64,000 nt of DNA, from NCBI RefSeq assembly GCF_002162135.1, contig NZ_CP021382.1, forward strand, positions 3,966,001 through 4,030,000. Reading direction: 5' to 3'. The stretch is from Cellvibrio sp. PSBB006. Lineage in GTDB: Bacteria; Pseudomonadota; Gammaproteobacteria; Pseudomonadales; Cellvibrionaceae. Below the pieces are notes generated by a model. That model had not been told where the DNA came from. It worked only from the letters and a program-made list of their open reading frames with translations, and ran no database searches. Both the position numbers and the translations under genes were made by a program. Positions 44,928 to 55,154 of this stretch are shown in pieces. Numbering within the stretch: the first letter of the stretch is position 1; every line of letters starts with the position of its first letter.

Positions 44928-46270
44928 AACGCCCAGCCAAATTGCAAGCTACCCGCTTCATATTCACTGCTGGTGGCATAGCCCAACTCGAACACTGCCC
45001 GACCCCATTGATAACCGATGCCGGCAGACGCCACGCTGGAACGGAAGTTGGTTTGATCTTCCCGATAGCCCGCCCGTAACGCCAGGCGTTTGAAGGCGAT
45101 GTATTCGATCCCCAGACTTAAATCCTTTGACGGTGCTTCATTGGCCAGCGGTGTGGATTCACGCAGGTCAAAGTCCACTCCGATGGTCAACACATCGGTC
45201 ACATAGGCAAAACCCAGGCGCGCGCGGGGTTTGAGCTGAATGATTTGTGCGGGCAGAGGCTCGCCGGTTTCCGGATCAATTTGGGGCGTGGTGCTGAACT
45301 CCTTGGCGATCACATCTTTCACCGCGACGCTCAGGCGGTAATGATCTTCAATCAGTGCGGCGATACCCACATCGGCATTCACGGTGATGTGGGTTTTCTG
45401 TGAATCCGAGAAGCGCCTTTCGCCATCGTCACTGCTGGTGATGCCGCTGCTGACATCAACGGTATCGCGATAGGCGTCCACGCGTTGCAACTTGGGGGTG
45501 ATGCCGAAGGAAATATCGTGGCCATCAACGTCGAACTCTTTGGCCACGGACACGCCCCATTCAGCGATAGTCAAGGCACTGACATCGCCGCTGGAGGTTA
45601 GCTCATCCACCGGATCGCGCAGGTTGCCGTTCTCGTCGAGCAACGCCGGGTTGACACTGCCAATGTCGCCGCCCGCGGCGACTGCGTCCATGGCTTCAAT
45701 ATATTGATTCAACAATTCCCTATCGGCTTCATCGATGTCTGCACGCCCGGCACCCAGTGCGCGCACGCCAAAGAAAAAAGCACCGCCTTCGCGTTTGCTC
45801 GGTTCACTCACGGAAAAGCCGACAAAGGCATCCAGGTTCAGATCCTGATTACCCAGCTGGTCGAGTAAATCAGTCAGATCGCGGGATACACCGGCGACCG
45901 CGCCGGCGTTTTCTGTATTAGGAGTCGCATTGAAATTATTGACGGCCGTGCGTAATTGATCGTCCAGTTCGTCATCCGCCGCTTCAAGTGCGGTCTCAAC
46001 CGTCTCGGAAAATTGAGCCACGATGTGGGGAAATATGATGCGGCCATCCCGTGAATCGTCTTCGTCTTCATCGTGAAAAGACAGGAGAGCCGGATTATAA
46101 AACTGGGCCTGCGCGGTATTGCCCGCAGCGACTGCCGCGCCGCCCATCGCCAGACCGCGCGCATCGTAAATGCCGTAATTCACCGCGCTCGCCGGCACAG
46201 CGCCGAGGGATAACAGCCCGCAAGAAAGACAGGCCAAATGTCTGGCTGAAAAAGGACGAAAGACATACAT
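44924..46270 (-). CDS. TraF-like outer-membrane beta-barrel protein
   Basis: 448 residues with a signal peptide (cleavage near PASA-V, residue 29). The mature start NYGIYDARGLAMGGAAVAAGNTAQAQFYNPALLS is typical of FadL/OMPP1-like barrels and the conjugal-transfer TraF_2 family. Barrel strands fill the C-terminal half (ISFGITPKLQRVDAYRDTVDV, RARLGFAYVTDVLTIGVDFDLRES, LALRAGYREDQTNF), ending FGWAF. An acidic stretch, EDEDDSRDG, lies near residue 68. Despite the family name there is no conjugation gene nearby; chromosomal copies are common in gammaproteobacteria and may transport hydrophobic compounds. Substrate unknown. Confidence 0.78.
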   Translation of the reverse strand: MYVFRPFSARHLACLSCGLLSLGAVPASAVNYGIYDARGLAMGGAAVAAGNTAQAQFYNPALLSFHDEDEDDSRDGRIIFPHIVAQFSETVETALEAADDELDDQLRTAVNNFNATPNTENAGAVAGVSRDLTDLLDQLGNQDLNLDAFVGFSVSEPSKREGGAFFFGVRALGAGRADIDEADRELLNQYIEAMDAVAAGGDIGSVNPALLDENGNLRDPVDELTSSGDVSALTIAEWGVSVAKEFDVDGHDISFGITPKLQRVDAYRDTVDVSSGITSSDDGERRFSDSQKTHITVNADVGIAALIEDHYRLSVAVKDVIAKEFSTTPQIDPETGEPLPAQIIQLKPRARLGFAYVTDVLTIGVDFDLRESTPLANEAPSKDLSLGIEYIAFKRLALRAGYREDQTNFRSSVASAGIGYQWGRAVFELGYATSSEYEAGSLQFGWAF

Positions 46271-46609
46271 GGTAATAATCCCGTGGCGGAAAATCGGTAA
46301 AAAGTGGGTTACGAAACAGACCTCCAGCAGTATAGGTGCTTTTATGGAAATCTTGCTGACAAGGTATTCACACTTATGGGAGTTAGTTTGCTCTGCTGTG
46401 AACGTATTTTTTGCTGGAGCTGTGCACCTTGATTGGGTAGAGTGATCGCATTTGCGGCAGGTGATTAAATTCTGTCAACCTTGGCCTATACTTTTACCAG
46501 GTTTTGCCGCAGTGGCTCGGGGTGCAGGCACCCTGTCAGTGACCCTTTTAGTATTCATGTTGTCACAGGGGAAGCTCGCTTCCCACCATAATAGCCAGAG
46601 AGTAAAGCG
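46271..46609. other. Divergent promoter region, TraF-like gene / amidase
   Basis: About 340 bases with no convincing gene; an open plus frame at 46452 lacks a ribosome site and runs into the amidase gene in another frame. A short perfect hairpin, GGGAAG-CTCG-CTTCCC, lies at 46569-46584, just before the amidase ribosome site, and could affect its translation. Confidence 0.5.
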
Positions 46610-48040
46610 TTGTTGCAGAGCATTACCAGAACCTTATCCCCGCTATTCGGCCTGCTTTGTGTGGGTCTGGTGTTCCTGTCCCCTTTCGCCAGTGCGGCGG
46701 TTATCGAAGGTATGCGCATCTGGCGTGCGCCGGATCATACGCGCATCGTGCTCGACCTCAGTGGACCCGTGGATCATATCATCGCGCCTTTGGCGAATCC
46801 CGAACGCCTGGTGCTTGATATTCCCGGTGCGGCATTAAAGGCAGACCCTAACGAATTGCCCCTGGCGGATACACCGGTTGCCCAGATTCGTACGGCCGTA
46901 CAAAACCAGACCGATATTCGTATCGTGTTCGATCTGAAAGCCAAGGTGCAGCCGCGCAGTTTTTTACTTAAACCTTTCGCCGGTAACAGCGATCGGCTGG
47001 TGTTGGATCTTTACGACATCGTGCCGGAGCAAACCGCCGCCGCATCAACGTCAGTCGCGCCGCCGCCCACCACACCAGCGACGAATGATGTACCGGTGCA
47101 GGCAGTTTCTCCCCAGGCTGCTATTAAAACCCAGGCGTCGGTATCAGGTGAGCGGGATATCATTATTGCGGTAGATGCCGGTCACGGCGGTGAAGATCCG
47201 GGCGCTATCGGTCCCAAACGTCTGCGCGAAAAAGATGTCACGCTTGCTATCAGTAAAGCGCTCGTCGCTGCCATCAATGCCGAACGCGGATTCACTGCAA
47301 AACTGGTGCGTACCGGGGATTATTTTATTCCGCTCAAAAAACGCCGCGATATCGCACGCAATATGCAAGCTGATTTATTTGTGTCCATCCATGCTGATGC
47401 GTTTCATAAAGCCTCGGCACGCGGCGCATCGGTATTTGCCCTGTCGCGTCATGGTGCCACCAGTGAGACGGCCCGGTTTCTTGCGCAACGGGAAAACGAA
47501 GCGGATTTAATCGGCGGTGTGGGCGGCATCAGTTTGGAAGACAAAGATGAAATATTGGCGGGGGTGTTGGTTGATTTGTCCATGACGGCGACGCTCAACT
47601 CCAGTTTGCAAGTGGGCAACCATGTATTGAATTCCATGGGCAATATTGCACGCTTGCATAAGCGTCATGTTGAACAAGCGGGTTTTATGGTGCTGAAGTC
47701 GCCGGATGTGCCATCGATCCTGGTAGAGACTGGATTTATTTCCAACCCGGAAGAGGCGCAAAAACTGGGATCATCGGCCTATCGCAAACAAATGGCGCAG
47801 GCGGTTTTTAAAGGTGTGCGTCAGTACTTTGTCCAAAACCCGCCCGCAGGTACTTACATCGCCGCACAGCAAGGTGCGGGCGGGAGCGGCCTGGCCCGAG
47901 AACATGTGATTGCGCCGGGCGACACACTTACCGCTATCGCGCAACGCTACAATGTCAGTATCAATCAATTGCTGGCACATAACGGGATGAAGAGTCACGT
48001 CATCAAGGTGGGGCAAACGCTGAAGATTCCCGCTTCCTGA
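46610..48040 (+). CDS. amiB: N-acetylmuramoyl-L-alanine amidase with AMIN and LysM domains
   Basis: 476 residues from TTG at 46610, 9 bases after AGAGAG. The first ATG lies past the signal peptide, so a TTG start is needed. Order: signal peptide (to about residue 26), AMIN domain (about 30-130, septum targeting), a Pro/Thr linker, amidase_3 zinc domain (about 180-405) and LysM (about 430-474, VIAPGDTLTAIAQRYNVSINQLLAHN). Zinc and catalytic residues include His192 in DAGHGGEDPGAIG, the His in VSIHADAF and Glu373 in ILVETGFIS. It splits septal peptidoglycan for daughter-cell separation, normally after EnvC/NlpD activation. The amiB symbol follows gene context (tsaE-amiB-mutL). Confidence 0.92.
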   Translation: MLQSITRTLSPLFGLLCVGLVFLSPFASAAVIEGMRIWRAPDHTRIVLDLSGPVDHIIAPLANPERLVLDIPGAALKADPNELPLADTPVAQIRTAVQNQTDIRIVFDLKAKVQPRSFLLKPFAGNSDRLVLDLYDIVPEQTAAASTSVAPPPTTPATNDVPVQAVSPQAAIKTQASVSGERDIIIAVDAGHGGEDPGAIGPKRLREKDVTLAISKALVAAINAERGFTAKLVRTGDYFIPLKKRRDIARNMQADLFVSIHADAFHKASARGASVFALSRHGATSETARFLAQRENEADLIGGVGGISLEDKDEILAGVLVDLSMTATLNSSLQVGNHVLNSMGNIARLHKRHVEQAGFMVLKSPDVPSILVETGFISNPEEAQKLGSSAYRKQMAQAVFKGVRQYFVQNPPAGTYIAAQQGAGGSGLAREHVIAPGDTLTAIAQRYNVSINQLLAHNGMKSHVIKVGQTLKIPAS

Positions 48041-48079
48041 TTATTTTGCATTAGCTGTGCATTCTTGAATTTTCTTTCA

Positions 48080-48099
48080 CCCGCTCGCGCGGGATTTTT
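48080..48099 (+). terminator. Probable terminator between amidase and mutL
   Basis: CCCGC, loop TCGC, GCGGG, then ATTTTTATTTTTT: a short GC stem with a long T-rich tail, 24 bases before mutL. Confidence 0.7.
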
Positions 48100-48122
48100 A
48101 TTTTTTAAGACGCCCTGACAAC

Positions 48123-50003
48123 ATGAATCGAATTAAATTACTTAGCCCCCGTCTCGCCAACCAGATCGCCGCTGGTGAGGTAGTGGAACGGCCATCCTCG
48201 GTCATCAAAGAACTGTTGGAGAACAGCCTGGACGCGGGCGCTACCCGTCTCGATATTGATATCGAGGATGGTGGCATCAAATTGATGCGCGTGCGCGACA
48301 ACGGCTCGGGTATCGAGCAGGACGATTTACCCCTCGCATTGAGTCGCCATGCTACGAGCAAAATTTATGAACTGGATGATCTTGAAGCGGTGGCAACGCT
48401 CGGCTTTCGCGGCGAAGCGCTCGCCAGTATCAGTTCAGTAGCGCGCCTCACGTTAATTACCAGCACCAATGATGACAGTTTGGGTTGGCAGGTGGTGGCG
48501 GAAGGGCGCGATATGCAAACAGAAGTGTCGCCAGCACCGCATCCGCGTGGTACCACTGTGGAAGTGCGCGATTTATTTTTTAATACGCCGGCGCGTCGGA
48601 AATTTTTGCGCACCGAGAAAACTGAATACACGCATCTGGAAGATGTTGTAAAACGCCTGGCGTTGTCGCGTTTTGATGTGGCATTTAATCTGCGCCACAA
48701 CAATCGCGCTATCTATGCCTGGCGCGCCGGTGACAGCCAATTGGAACAGGAGCGTCGCGTGGCGCAAGTTTGTGGACCGGCATTTATGGAAAATGCGGTG
48801 CACATCGAGATGGAGCGCAACGGGCTGCGTTTATGGGGGTGGGTAGCATTGCCCACCTTTTCGCGCAGCCAGGCTGACTTGCAACATTTTTACGTTAACG
48901 GGCGCGCGATCCGCGATAAATTGGTGAGTCATGCGGTGCGCCAGGCATATCAGGATGTGTTGTATCACGGCCGCCATCCCGCCTTTGTTTTGTATCTTGA
49001 GTTGGACCCGGCTACAGTGGATGTCAATGTACATCCTACGAAACATGAAGTGCGCTTTCGTGATAATCGCAGCGTCCACGATTTTATATACAGCAGTTTG
49101 CATCGTGCCTTGGCTCAGGTGAAACCGGAAGATTCACTTAACAAACCCCACGATGAAAATAGTTTTTTAACGCAACAAAATCCAGCCGTTCAAGGATTGG
49201 CTGTTGGTGAATTCCAGGGTCAGGAACGCATCAGTTTCGCAGCGGCATCAACCGCTCAGACCTCGGTGCCGGCTGAAACTTATCGCGCGCCATATTCATC
49301 GCCTTCCTACTCACCGTCTTCATATGCGGCATCGACTGACGCGGTGCGTGAGCAGATGAAAGTGTATGGCGATCTGCACCAGCCGACATCGGCGTTGCCT
49401 GATTCAGCGAGCGATGATATTCCGCCGTTGGGCTATGCCATCGCACAATTGAAAGGTATTTATATTCTGGCAGAGAATGCGCAGGGTTTAATTATTGTGG
49501 ACATGCACGCGGCCCACGAGCGGATTACCTATGAACGAATGAAAACTGCATTCGCTTGTGGCGGTTTGCAGACGCAGCCGATGCTGGTCCCGGAAAGTAT
49601 CGCCGTCAGCCAGAAAGAAGCCGACTGCGCCGAACAGCATGTGGATACATTTAAAAGTTTGGGATTTGAATTGCAGCGCGCCGGCCCCGAAACACTTCTT
49701 GTGCGACAGATTCCGGTTGTGCTCAATCGCGCCAGGGTCGAGCAATTGGTGCGCGATGTGTTAGCCGACCTGATTGAGCACGGCACCAGCGAACGTATCC
49801 AGCACCACATCAACGAGATTCTCAGCACCATGGCATGCCATGGATCGGTGAGAGCGAATCGCCGCCTGACGATCCCCGAAATGAACGCGCTCTTGCGCGA
49901 TATGGAAGCCACTGAACGCAGTGGTCAATGCAACCACGGTCGTCCCACCTGGTTGTTGCAGTCATTGGATGAGTTAGACAAATTATTTATGCGCGGACAA
50001 TAA
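48123..50003 (+). CDS. mutL: DNA mismatch repair protein MutL (endonuclease type)
   Basis: 626 residues. The N-terminal GHKL ATPase has [34 protein letters not shown] and [13 protein letters not shown]; a proline/serine-rich linker spans about 345-425. The C-terminal domain holds [12 protein letters not shown] (460-471), which fits the DQHA(X)2E(X)4E endonuclease motif with Met for Gln, and CNHGRPT (603-609), the second metal-site motif. This is the nicking MutL of bacteria that lack MutH, as in Pseudomonas, unlike E. coli MutL. It couples MutS mismatch recognition to strand incision. The gene is followed 2 bases later by miaA. Confidence 0.95.
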   Translation: MNRIKLLSPRLANQIAAGEVVERPSSVIKELLENSLDAGATRLDIDIEDGGIKLMRVRDNGSGIEQDDLPLALSRHATSKIYELDDLEAVATLGFRGEALASISSVARLTLITSTNDDSLGWQVVAEGRDMQTEVSPAPHPRGTTVEVRDLFFNTPARRKFLRTEKTEYTHLEDVVKRLALSRFDVAFNLRHNNRAIYAWRAGDSQLEQERRVAQVCGPAFMENAVHIEMERNGLRLWGWVALPTFSRSQADLQHFYVNGRAIRDKLVSHAVRQAYQDVLYHGRHPAFVLYLELDPATVDVNVHPTKHEVRFRDNRSVHDFIYSSLHRALAQVKPEDSLNKPHDENSFLTQQNPAVQGLAVGEFQGQERISFAAASTAQTSVPAETYRAPYSSPSYSPSSYAASTDAVREQMKVYGDLHQPTSALPDSASDDIPPLGYAIAQLKGIYILAENAQGLIIVDMHAAHERITYERMKTAFACGGLQTQPMLVPESIAVSQKEADCAEQHVDTFKSLGFELQRAGPETLLVRQIPVVLNRARVEQLVRDVLADLIEHGTSERIQHHINEILSTMACHGSVRANRRLTIPEMNALLRDMEATERSGQCNHGRPTWLLQSLDELDKLFMRGQ

Positions 50004-50005
50004 GC

Positions 50006-51001
50006 GTGAGTGAAATCCAGCGGCAAAATATATCGCGTCCCCAGGTCATTTTTTTGATGGGACCGACTGCATCGGGTAAAACTGATCTGGCGATTGCCTT
50101 GCGCCAGCATTTACCGGTGGAGTTGATCAGTGTGGACTCCACACTGGTGTATCGGGGCATGGATATCGGCACGGCAAAACCGAGCGCTGCCGAATTGGCT
50201 GCGGCGCCGCATCGTCTAATCGATATTCGTGATCCTGCCGAGCCTTATTCCGCCGCCGATTTTTGTGAAGATGCAGAGCGTGAAATCGCGGCCATTGTTG
50301 CTGAAGGAAAAATCCCGTTGTTGGTCGGCGGCACGATGCTCTATTTCAGGGCGTTGCTCGACGGTCTGGCAGAAATGCCGCCGGCAGATCCGCAGGTCAG
50401 GGCGGCGATTGAACACGAGGCGGCACAGCATGGTTGGCCGTTTATTCACGCGCAACTGGCGCAGGTCGATCCGGAAACGGCAGCAGAGATTCACCCGAAT
50501 CACTCGCAGCGCTTGAGTCGCGCATTGGAGGTTTACCGCGTCAGTGGTAAGACCATGTCAGCATTGCGTCAAGAGCAACAGCGCCATGCACACACTCCCT
50601 TTGCTGAGCGCTATCGCGTCACTCAAATTGCAATTGCTCCCTGTGATCGACAACCACTGCATCAACGGATTGCGACACGGTTCCACAAAATGCTGGAACA
50701 AGGGTTGGTTGAGGAGGTCACACGTCTGCATCGACGCGAGGACTTGCACCCTGATTTACCGGCCATACGTGCGGTGGGGTATCGTCAGGTGTGGGAATAT
50801 CTGGATGGTGACTTAACCAGGGAAGAGATGGTCGAGCGCGGTATCATCGCAACACGCCAGTTAGCCAAACGACAATTTACCTGGTTGCGCGGTTGGCCTG
50901 ATCTATACTGGTTGTATACCGAGCGTGAAAACGGTATTTCACTCTCACGTGAAGAAATTGTGGGTTACGCCTTGAATTTTATAACTGACGCAGCCATATA
51001 A
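50006..51001 (+). CDS. miaA: tRNA dimethylallyltransferase
   Basis: 331 residues from a GTG 2 bases after the mutL stop. Adds a dimethylallyl group to A37 of UNN-decoding tRNAs. The P-loop is [17 protein letters not shown], followed by the substrate motifs [20 protein letters not shown] and HRLIDIRDP. The tRNA-binding part has [34 protein letters not shown] and [15 protein letters not shown]. Complete and of usual length; translationally coupled to mutL. Confidence 0.95.
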   Translation: MSEIQRQNISRPQVIFLMGPTASGKTDLAIALRQHLPVELISVDSTLVYRGMDIGTAKPSAAELAAAPHRLIDIRDPAEPYSAADFCEDAEREIAAIVAEGKIPLLVGGTMLYFRALLDGLAEMPPADPQVRAAIEHEAAQHGWPFIHAQLAQVDPETAAEIHPNHSQRLSRALEVYRVSGKTMSALRQEQQRHAHTPFAERYRVTQIAIAPCDRQPLHQRIATRFHKMLEQGLVEEVTRLHRREDLHPDLPAIRAVGYRQVWEYLDGDLTREEMVERGIIATRQLAKRQFTWLRGWPDLYWLYTERENGISLSREEIVGYALNFITDAAI

Positions 51002-51112
51002 TAGCCCCGTGAGAACCCTAGTCAGATTTTCATACTTTGTTCCACCCCCTTCCATGCAGTATCGGAAGACTTAGGTGGGTAATCTTGTTATTTACATAAT
51101 TGGAGAATAAAC

Positions 51113-51379
51113 ATGTCAAAAGGGCATAGTTTACAAGACCCTTACCTGAACGTCCTGAGAAAGGAGCGTGTACCTGTATCCATTTACCTGGTAAATGGCA
51201 TCAAGTTGCAAGGTCAGGTTGAGTCATTTGATCAGTTTGTAGTGCTGTTGAAAAACACTGTGAGCCAAATGGTTTACAAGCACGCCATCTCCACCGTTGT
51301 ACCTTCTCGCGCTGTGCGTGTACCTCTGCTGAATGCAGCGGGAGAGCTGGAAGGCGAAGAAGAGCAAGTCGAGCAATAA
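51113..51379 (+). CDS. hfq: RNA chaperone Hfq
   Basis: 88 residues, a hexameric Sm-like ring that pairs small RNAs with mRNAs. Sm1 ([26 protein letters not shown]) and Sm2 ([16 protein letters not shown], with the YKH uridine-pocket residues) are intact. [13 protein letters not shown] forms the N-terminal helix with the proximal-face Gln. The short acidic tail ([12 protein letters not shown]) is much shorter than that of E. coli Hfq. The ribosome site TTGGAG is 8 bases upstream. A 111-base gap from miaA may hold a separate promoter. Confidence 0.97.
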   Translation: MSKGHSLQDPYLNVLRKERVPVSIYLVNGIKLQGQVESFDQFVVLLKNTVSQMVYKHAISTVVPSRAVRVPLLNAAGELEGEEEQVEQ

Positions 51380-51396
51380 CCCCTCGAGGTAGTTAA

Positions 51397-52701
51397 TTGT
51401 TTTTTGATCGCCCTGAGTCAGGTGAACTGGCGGTGCTGGTTCACCTGAACGTGTCTCACGGCCAAGAGCCGGAGGACCCCCGTGAATTTGAAGAGCTTGT
51501 GCTCTCCGCTGGCGGTGACCCTGTTGCTTTGATAACAGGTAACAGCCGATCTCCCAATGCCAGGTTTTTTATCGGTACCGGGAAGTTGCAGGAATTGCAG
51601 CAGACGGTAACCGAGCACGAAGCCAAACTTGTCATTTTTAACCATACCCTTACCCCCAGTCAGGAGCGCAACCTGGAAAAAGAGTTGCAGTGCCGTGTGC
51701 TGGATCGGACGGGGCTCATTCTTGATATCTTTGCCCAGCGCGCTCGCACCTTTGAAGGTAAATTGCAGGTTGAATTGGCGCAATTGCGTCATATGTCTAC
51801 GCGTCTGGTACGGGGCTGGACGCACCTTGAGCGCCAGAAAGGCGGTATTGGCTTGCGTGGCCCGGGTGAAACCCAGTTGGAAACCGACCGTCGCCTGCTG
51901 CGTAACCGCATTACCATGATCGAGCAACGGCTTGAGAAAGTGCGTTCCCAACGCGAGCAGGGGCGGCGCTCCCGGCAGCGGGCTGCTATTCCCACTGTCT
52001 CGCTGGTGGGCTACACCAACGCGGGCAAATCCACCTTGTTCAATCAGATGACGGGTGCTGAGGTCTACGTGCAGGACCAACTATTTGCCACCTTGGACCC
52101 GACCATGCGTCGACTGGAGCTGGCGGATATCGGCGCTGTGATCTTTGCGGACACCGTGGGTTTTATCAGCCATCTGCCCCACAAGCTGGTCGAGGCCTTC
52201 CGGGCAACACTGGAAGAGGCCGCCAACTCCACATTGTTACTTCATGTTGTTGATGCTTTTGCAGAAGAGCGCTTGCGCAATATTGAACAGGTGGATTTGG
52301 TATTGGAAGAAATTGGCGCTGCGGACCTGCCACAGCTCCGTGTTTACAACAAAATTGACCTGATGGCGATGGAGCCGCGTATTGATCGCGGTGATGATGG
52401 TGCGCCGGTAGCCGTATGGTTGTCCGCTCAAACGGGAGCCGGTTGCGATCTGTTGCTACAGGCCATTGCAGAATTGCTGGGCGAGGAAATGATTTTGGGG
52501 CGGTTGCTGCTCAAGGCAGATCAGGGTCGTTTGCGTGCAATGCTTTATCAGCAGCAAGCTGTTGCAGACGAAAATTACCGTGATGATGGCTCGTCAGAGC
52601 TGAATTTACGCATCCCCAAAAGTGACTTATTACGTATATTGAGCGCAGAATCTCTGGCGCTGGACAAATTGACCTGGGTGGCCGAAGGTAATCGCCCGTA
52701 A
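51397..52701 (+). CDS. hflX: Ribosome-associated GTPase HflX
   Basis: 434 residues from a TTG at 51397 with GAGGT 8 bases upstream; the resulting N-terminus MFFDRPESGELAVLVHLN matches the family. The HflX N-terminal domain includes RNLEKELQCRVLDRTGLILDIFAQRA and GGIGLRGPGETQLETDRR. The GTPase part has GYTNAGKSTLFN (G1), DTVGFI (G3) and YNKIDL (G4). HflX splits or rescues stalled ribosomes under stress. It lies 17 bases after hfq. Confidence 0.95.
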   Translation: MFFDRPESGELAVLVHLNVSHGQEPEDPREFEELVLSAGGDPVALITGNSRSPNARFFIGTGKLQELQQTVTEHEAKLVIFNHTLTPSQERNLEKELQCRVLDRTGLILDIFAQRARTFEGKLQVELAQLRHMSTRLVRGWTHLERQKGGIGLRGPGETQLETDRRLLRNRITMIEQRLEKVRSQREQGRRSRQRAAIPTVSLVGYTNAGKSTLFNQMTGAEVYVQDQLFATLDPTMRRLELADIGAVIFADTVGFISHLPHKLVEAFRATLEEAANSTLLLHVVDAFAEERLRNIEQVDLVLEEIGAADLPQLRVYNKIDLMAMEPRIDRGDDGAPVAVWLSAQTGAGCDLLLQAIAELLGEEMILGRLLLKADQGRLRAMLYQQQAVADENYRDDGSSELNLRIPKSDLLRILSAESLALDKLTWVAEGNRP

Positions 52702-52820
52702 ATAGCCTGTTGGTTTGCGCTCAGGCTTTGTTAGAATCCCGACACCTGATCAGCTGGCCTGACCCGTATATAAAGCTGGAAGATCGACCGAATTTTGATT
52801 AATAAAACTGGAGAGAGTGT

Positions 52821-53954
52821 ATGGCCTGGAATGAACCGGGAGGTAAGGATAAGGACCCATGGGGTGGTGGGGGAAAAAATAATGATGGTCCTCCGGATCT
52901 GGATGAGGCATTCAAGAAGCTGCAGGAAAAGCTGAACGGCTTGTTTGGCGGCGGCTCCGGTGGCAAAGGTTCCAGTGGGGGTAGCAGCGGTGGTTTCGGC
53001 GGTATTCTGGTGGTCTTGGCCGTTGTTGCTCTGATTATTTACGGCATCGCCGGTGTATATCAGGTCGATGCGAAAGAGAAAGCGGTTATCCTGCAATTCG
53101 GTGCTTTCCAGGAAATTAAAGATCCCGGTTTGCGCTGGAATGCGCCAATAATCTCTCAAGTGTTCAAGGTCAATGTCACCACTGAAAGCCAATATCCAGC
53201 GCGCGGTTTAATGTTGACGCAGGATGAAAGTATTGTGGAACTGCCGTTGACGGTGCAGTACAACGTGGCCGATGTAAAAGCGTATGTGCTGAATGTTAAA
53301 GACCCGGAAATCAGCTTGCGGCACGCCACGGACAGTGCGATTCGCCATGTCATTGGTTCGACAGAGCTGAATCAGGTGCTCTCTGAGGGCCGCCAAAAAA
53401 TTGCTGCAGAAGTAAAGATGCGTCTGCAAACCTATCTGGATAATTACGGCACCGGCATCCTTGTGCGTGACGTGAACATTCAGGAAGGTCGTCCACCGGA
53501 AGAAGTTCGCGCCGCTTTTGACGATGTCATCAAGGCAAAAGAAGATGAAGAGCGGCTGAAAAATGAAGCCCAGGCTTATGCCAACTCTGTTATTCCGGAA
53601 GCGCGCGGTCGCGCGCAACGGATGATTGAAGAAGCCGAAGCTTATCGAGCGGAAGTGGTTGCGCGTGCAGAAGGTGAATCGGATCGTTTCGAGCGTCTTT
53701 TGGCAGAGTATAAGCGCGCGCCAGCCGTAACGCGTGAGCGTCTCTATATTGAAACGCTTGAGCGTGTCATGGGGAATACATCGAAGGTCATGGTTGATGT
53801 TGAAGGCGGCAACAATATGCTTTATTTGCCTCTCGACAGAATGGTGCAGCAGGGCTCCTCAGCGCCAGCCGCCAATACGCCGAATACGTTCCGCGAGCTT
53901 CCTCGTCAGGAATCCATGCCGTCATCCAATAACATTCGCAGGGAGATCCGCTAA
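52821..53954 (+). CDS. hflK: FtsH protease modulator HflK
   Basis: 377 residues. A glycine- and aspartate-rich cytoplasmic N-terminus (PGGKDKDPWGGGGKNN) leads to one membrane helix (about 68-88, GILVVLAVVALIIYGIAGVY). A periplasmic SPFH/band-7 domain follows (VDAKEKAVILQFGAF, LRHATDSAIRHVIGSTELNQVLSEGRQ, KEDEERLKNEAQAYANSVIPEARG). With HflC it forms the cage around FtsH and limits its membrane-protein degradation. The stop overlaps the hflC start by one base. Confidence 0.95.
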   Translation: MAWNEPGGKDKDPWGGGGKNNDGPPDLDEAFKKLQEKLNGLFGGGSGGKGSSGGSSGGFGGILVVLAVVALIIYGIAGVYQVDAKEKAVILQFGAFQEIKDPGLRWNAPIISQVFKVNVTTESQYPARGLMLTQDESIVELPLTVQYNVADVKAYVLNVKDPEISLRHATDSAIRHVIGSTELNQVLSEGRQKIAAEVKMRLQTYLDNYGTGILVRDVNIQEGRPPEEVRAAFDDVIKAKEDEERLKNEAQAYANSVIPEARGRAQRMIEEAEAYRAEVVARAEGESDRFERLLAEYKRAPAVTRERLYIETLERVMGNTSKVMVDVEGGNNMLYLPLDRMVQQGSSAPAANTPNTFRELPRQESMPSSNNIRREIR

Positions 53955-54829
53955 TGAGTAACAGAGGTTTTCTTGCGCTGCTGGTTGTTGTTGTGGCTCT
54001 GATTGTCGGCTCCAGCAGTTTTTATATTGTTACCGAGTACGAGCGCGCCGTTGTGCTGCGTTTCGGGCGATTGGTTAATGCTGATGTGCCGCCGGGTCTG
54101 CATTTCAAGATTCCTTTTGCGGACAAAGTGCGTAAATTCGATGGCCGGTTGCTCACTGCGGATATGCGCCCCGAAAGTTTCTTCACGGTTGAAAACAAGC
54201 GTTTGATTGTGGATTCCTATATCAAATGGCGTGTTAAAAATGTGGAAACTTATTACAAGGCTACCGGTGGTGATGAAACTGTTGCTGCCGAGCGCTTGGC
54301 TCAGCGGGTGGCGGATGGTTTGCGTAACCAGTTCGGCCGTCGCACCCTGCATGAGGTGGTGTCGGGCAAGCGCGATGAGTTGATGAGCGAATTGACGTTC
54401 AACCTTAATGCCGTAAGTGAAGGGCTATTGGGGTTAGAGGTAGTTGATATTCGCGTTAAGCGTATTGACTTGCCGCCTGACGTCAGTGACTCGGTGTTTG
54501 CGCGTATGGCGGCTGACCGGGAAAAAGAAGCGCGTGAGTATCGCTCAAAAGGTAAAGAGCAGGCTGAAGTTATTCGTGCGGACGCCGATCGCCAACGCGC
54601 AGTTCTGGAGGCTAATGCCTACCGCGATGCTGAGCGTTTACGTGGTGACGGCGATGCGAATGCGGCGGCGATCTATGCCGAAGCTTACAGCAAGGATGCC
54701 GAATTCTATGCGTTCGTGCGTAGTCTCAATGCCTACTCGGCCACTTTTGACGGCAAGGATGATCTGTTGGTGGTTGATCCCGGCAGTGATTTCTTCCGCT
54801 TCCTGAAAGACCCTTCCGGGAAAAAATAG
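53954..54829 (+). CDS. hflC: FtsH protease modulator HflC
   Basis: 291 residues: an N-terminal membrane helix (FLALLVVVVALIVGSSSFYIV) and a periplasmic SPFH domain (TEYERAVVLRFGRLV, LHFKIPFADKVRKFDGRLLTAD, GLEVVDIRVKRIDLP, ADREKEAREYRSKGKEQAEVIRADADRQRAVL). Partner of HflK in the FtsH-regulating complex. Its start codon overlaps the hflK stop, ensuring equal synthesis. A terminator follows 47 bases after the stop. Confidence 0.96.
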   Translation: MSNRGFLALLVVVVALIVGSSSFYIVTEYERAVVLRFGRLVNADVPPGLHFKIPFADKVRKFDGRLLTADMRPESFFTVENKRLIVDSYIKWRVKNVETYYKATGGDETVAAERLAQRVADGLRNQFGRRTLHEVVSGKRDELMSELTFNLNAVSEGLLGLEVVDIRVKRIDLPPDVSDSVFARMAADREKEAREYRSKGKEQAEVIRADADRQRAVLEANAYRDAERLRGDGDANAAAIYAEAYSKDAEFYAFVRSLNAYSATFDGKDDLLVVDPGSDFFRFLKDPSGKK

Positions 54830-54876
54830 CTGGATTTCAGCTCAACATTCCCCGGCAAAGGGTGTAAAATCCCGCA

Positions 54877-54900
54877 ACCGAGCCACTGGCTCGGTTTTTT
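54877..54900 (+). terminator. Rho-independent terminator after hflC
   Basis: AACCGAGCC, loop ACT, GGCTCGGTT then TTTT: a perfect 9-base-pair stem with T tract. Confidence 0.9.
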
Positions 54901-54952
54901 ATGCGCTGGTCGAAGATGACTGCACATCGCCCTGCGATGGAGAATCTTGATT

Positions 54953-55138
54953 ATGTGGGAAGAAATCGGCAGAGCTTTCTGCCTGATGCTGGTGATCGAG
55001 GGCATACTTCCCTTTCTATATCCGACCCGTTGGCGTCGCTTGGTCGCAAGCATAGCCATGGTCTCTGACCGCCACCTGCGTATTGTGGGCTTGGTCAGCA
55101 TGATGATCGGTGTCGGTTTACTGTATGTATTGAAATAA
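54953..55138 (+). CDS. DUF2065 small membrane protein (YjeT-like)
   Basis: 61 residues from the ATG at 54953 (a TTG at 54947 is also possible and closer to GGAG). Two membrane helices (about 3-22 and 42-60) flank PTRWRRLVASIAMVSDRHLR. This matches the DUF2065/YjeT family, which is encoded between hflC and hisZ/purA in many gammaproteobacteria. Function unknown. Confidence 0.88.
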   Translation: MWEEIGRAFCLMLVIEGILPFLYPTRWRRLVASIAMVSDRHLRIVGLVSMMIGVGLLYVLK

Positions 55139-55154
55139 TGACATTAGAGTCGCT

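Noticed and set aside
44924..46270. Conjugative element marked by a TraF-like gene
   Set aside because: No other transfer, relaxase or integrase gene; the family is a chromosomal outer-membrane barrel and the gene sits in a conserved housekeeping block.
46452..46838. Small gene before the amidase
   Set aside because: No ribosome site and it overlaps the amidase signal-peptide and AMIN coding region in a different frame.
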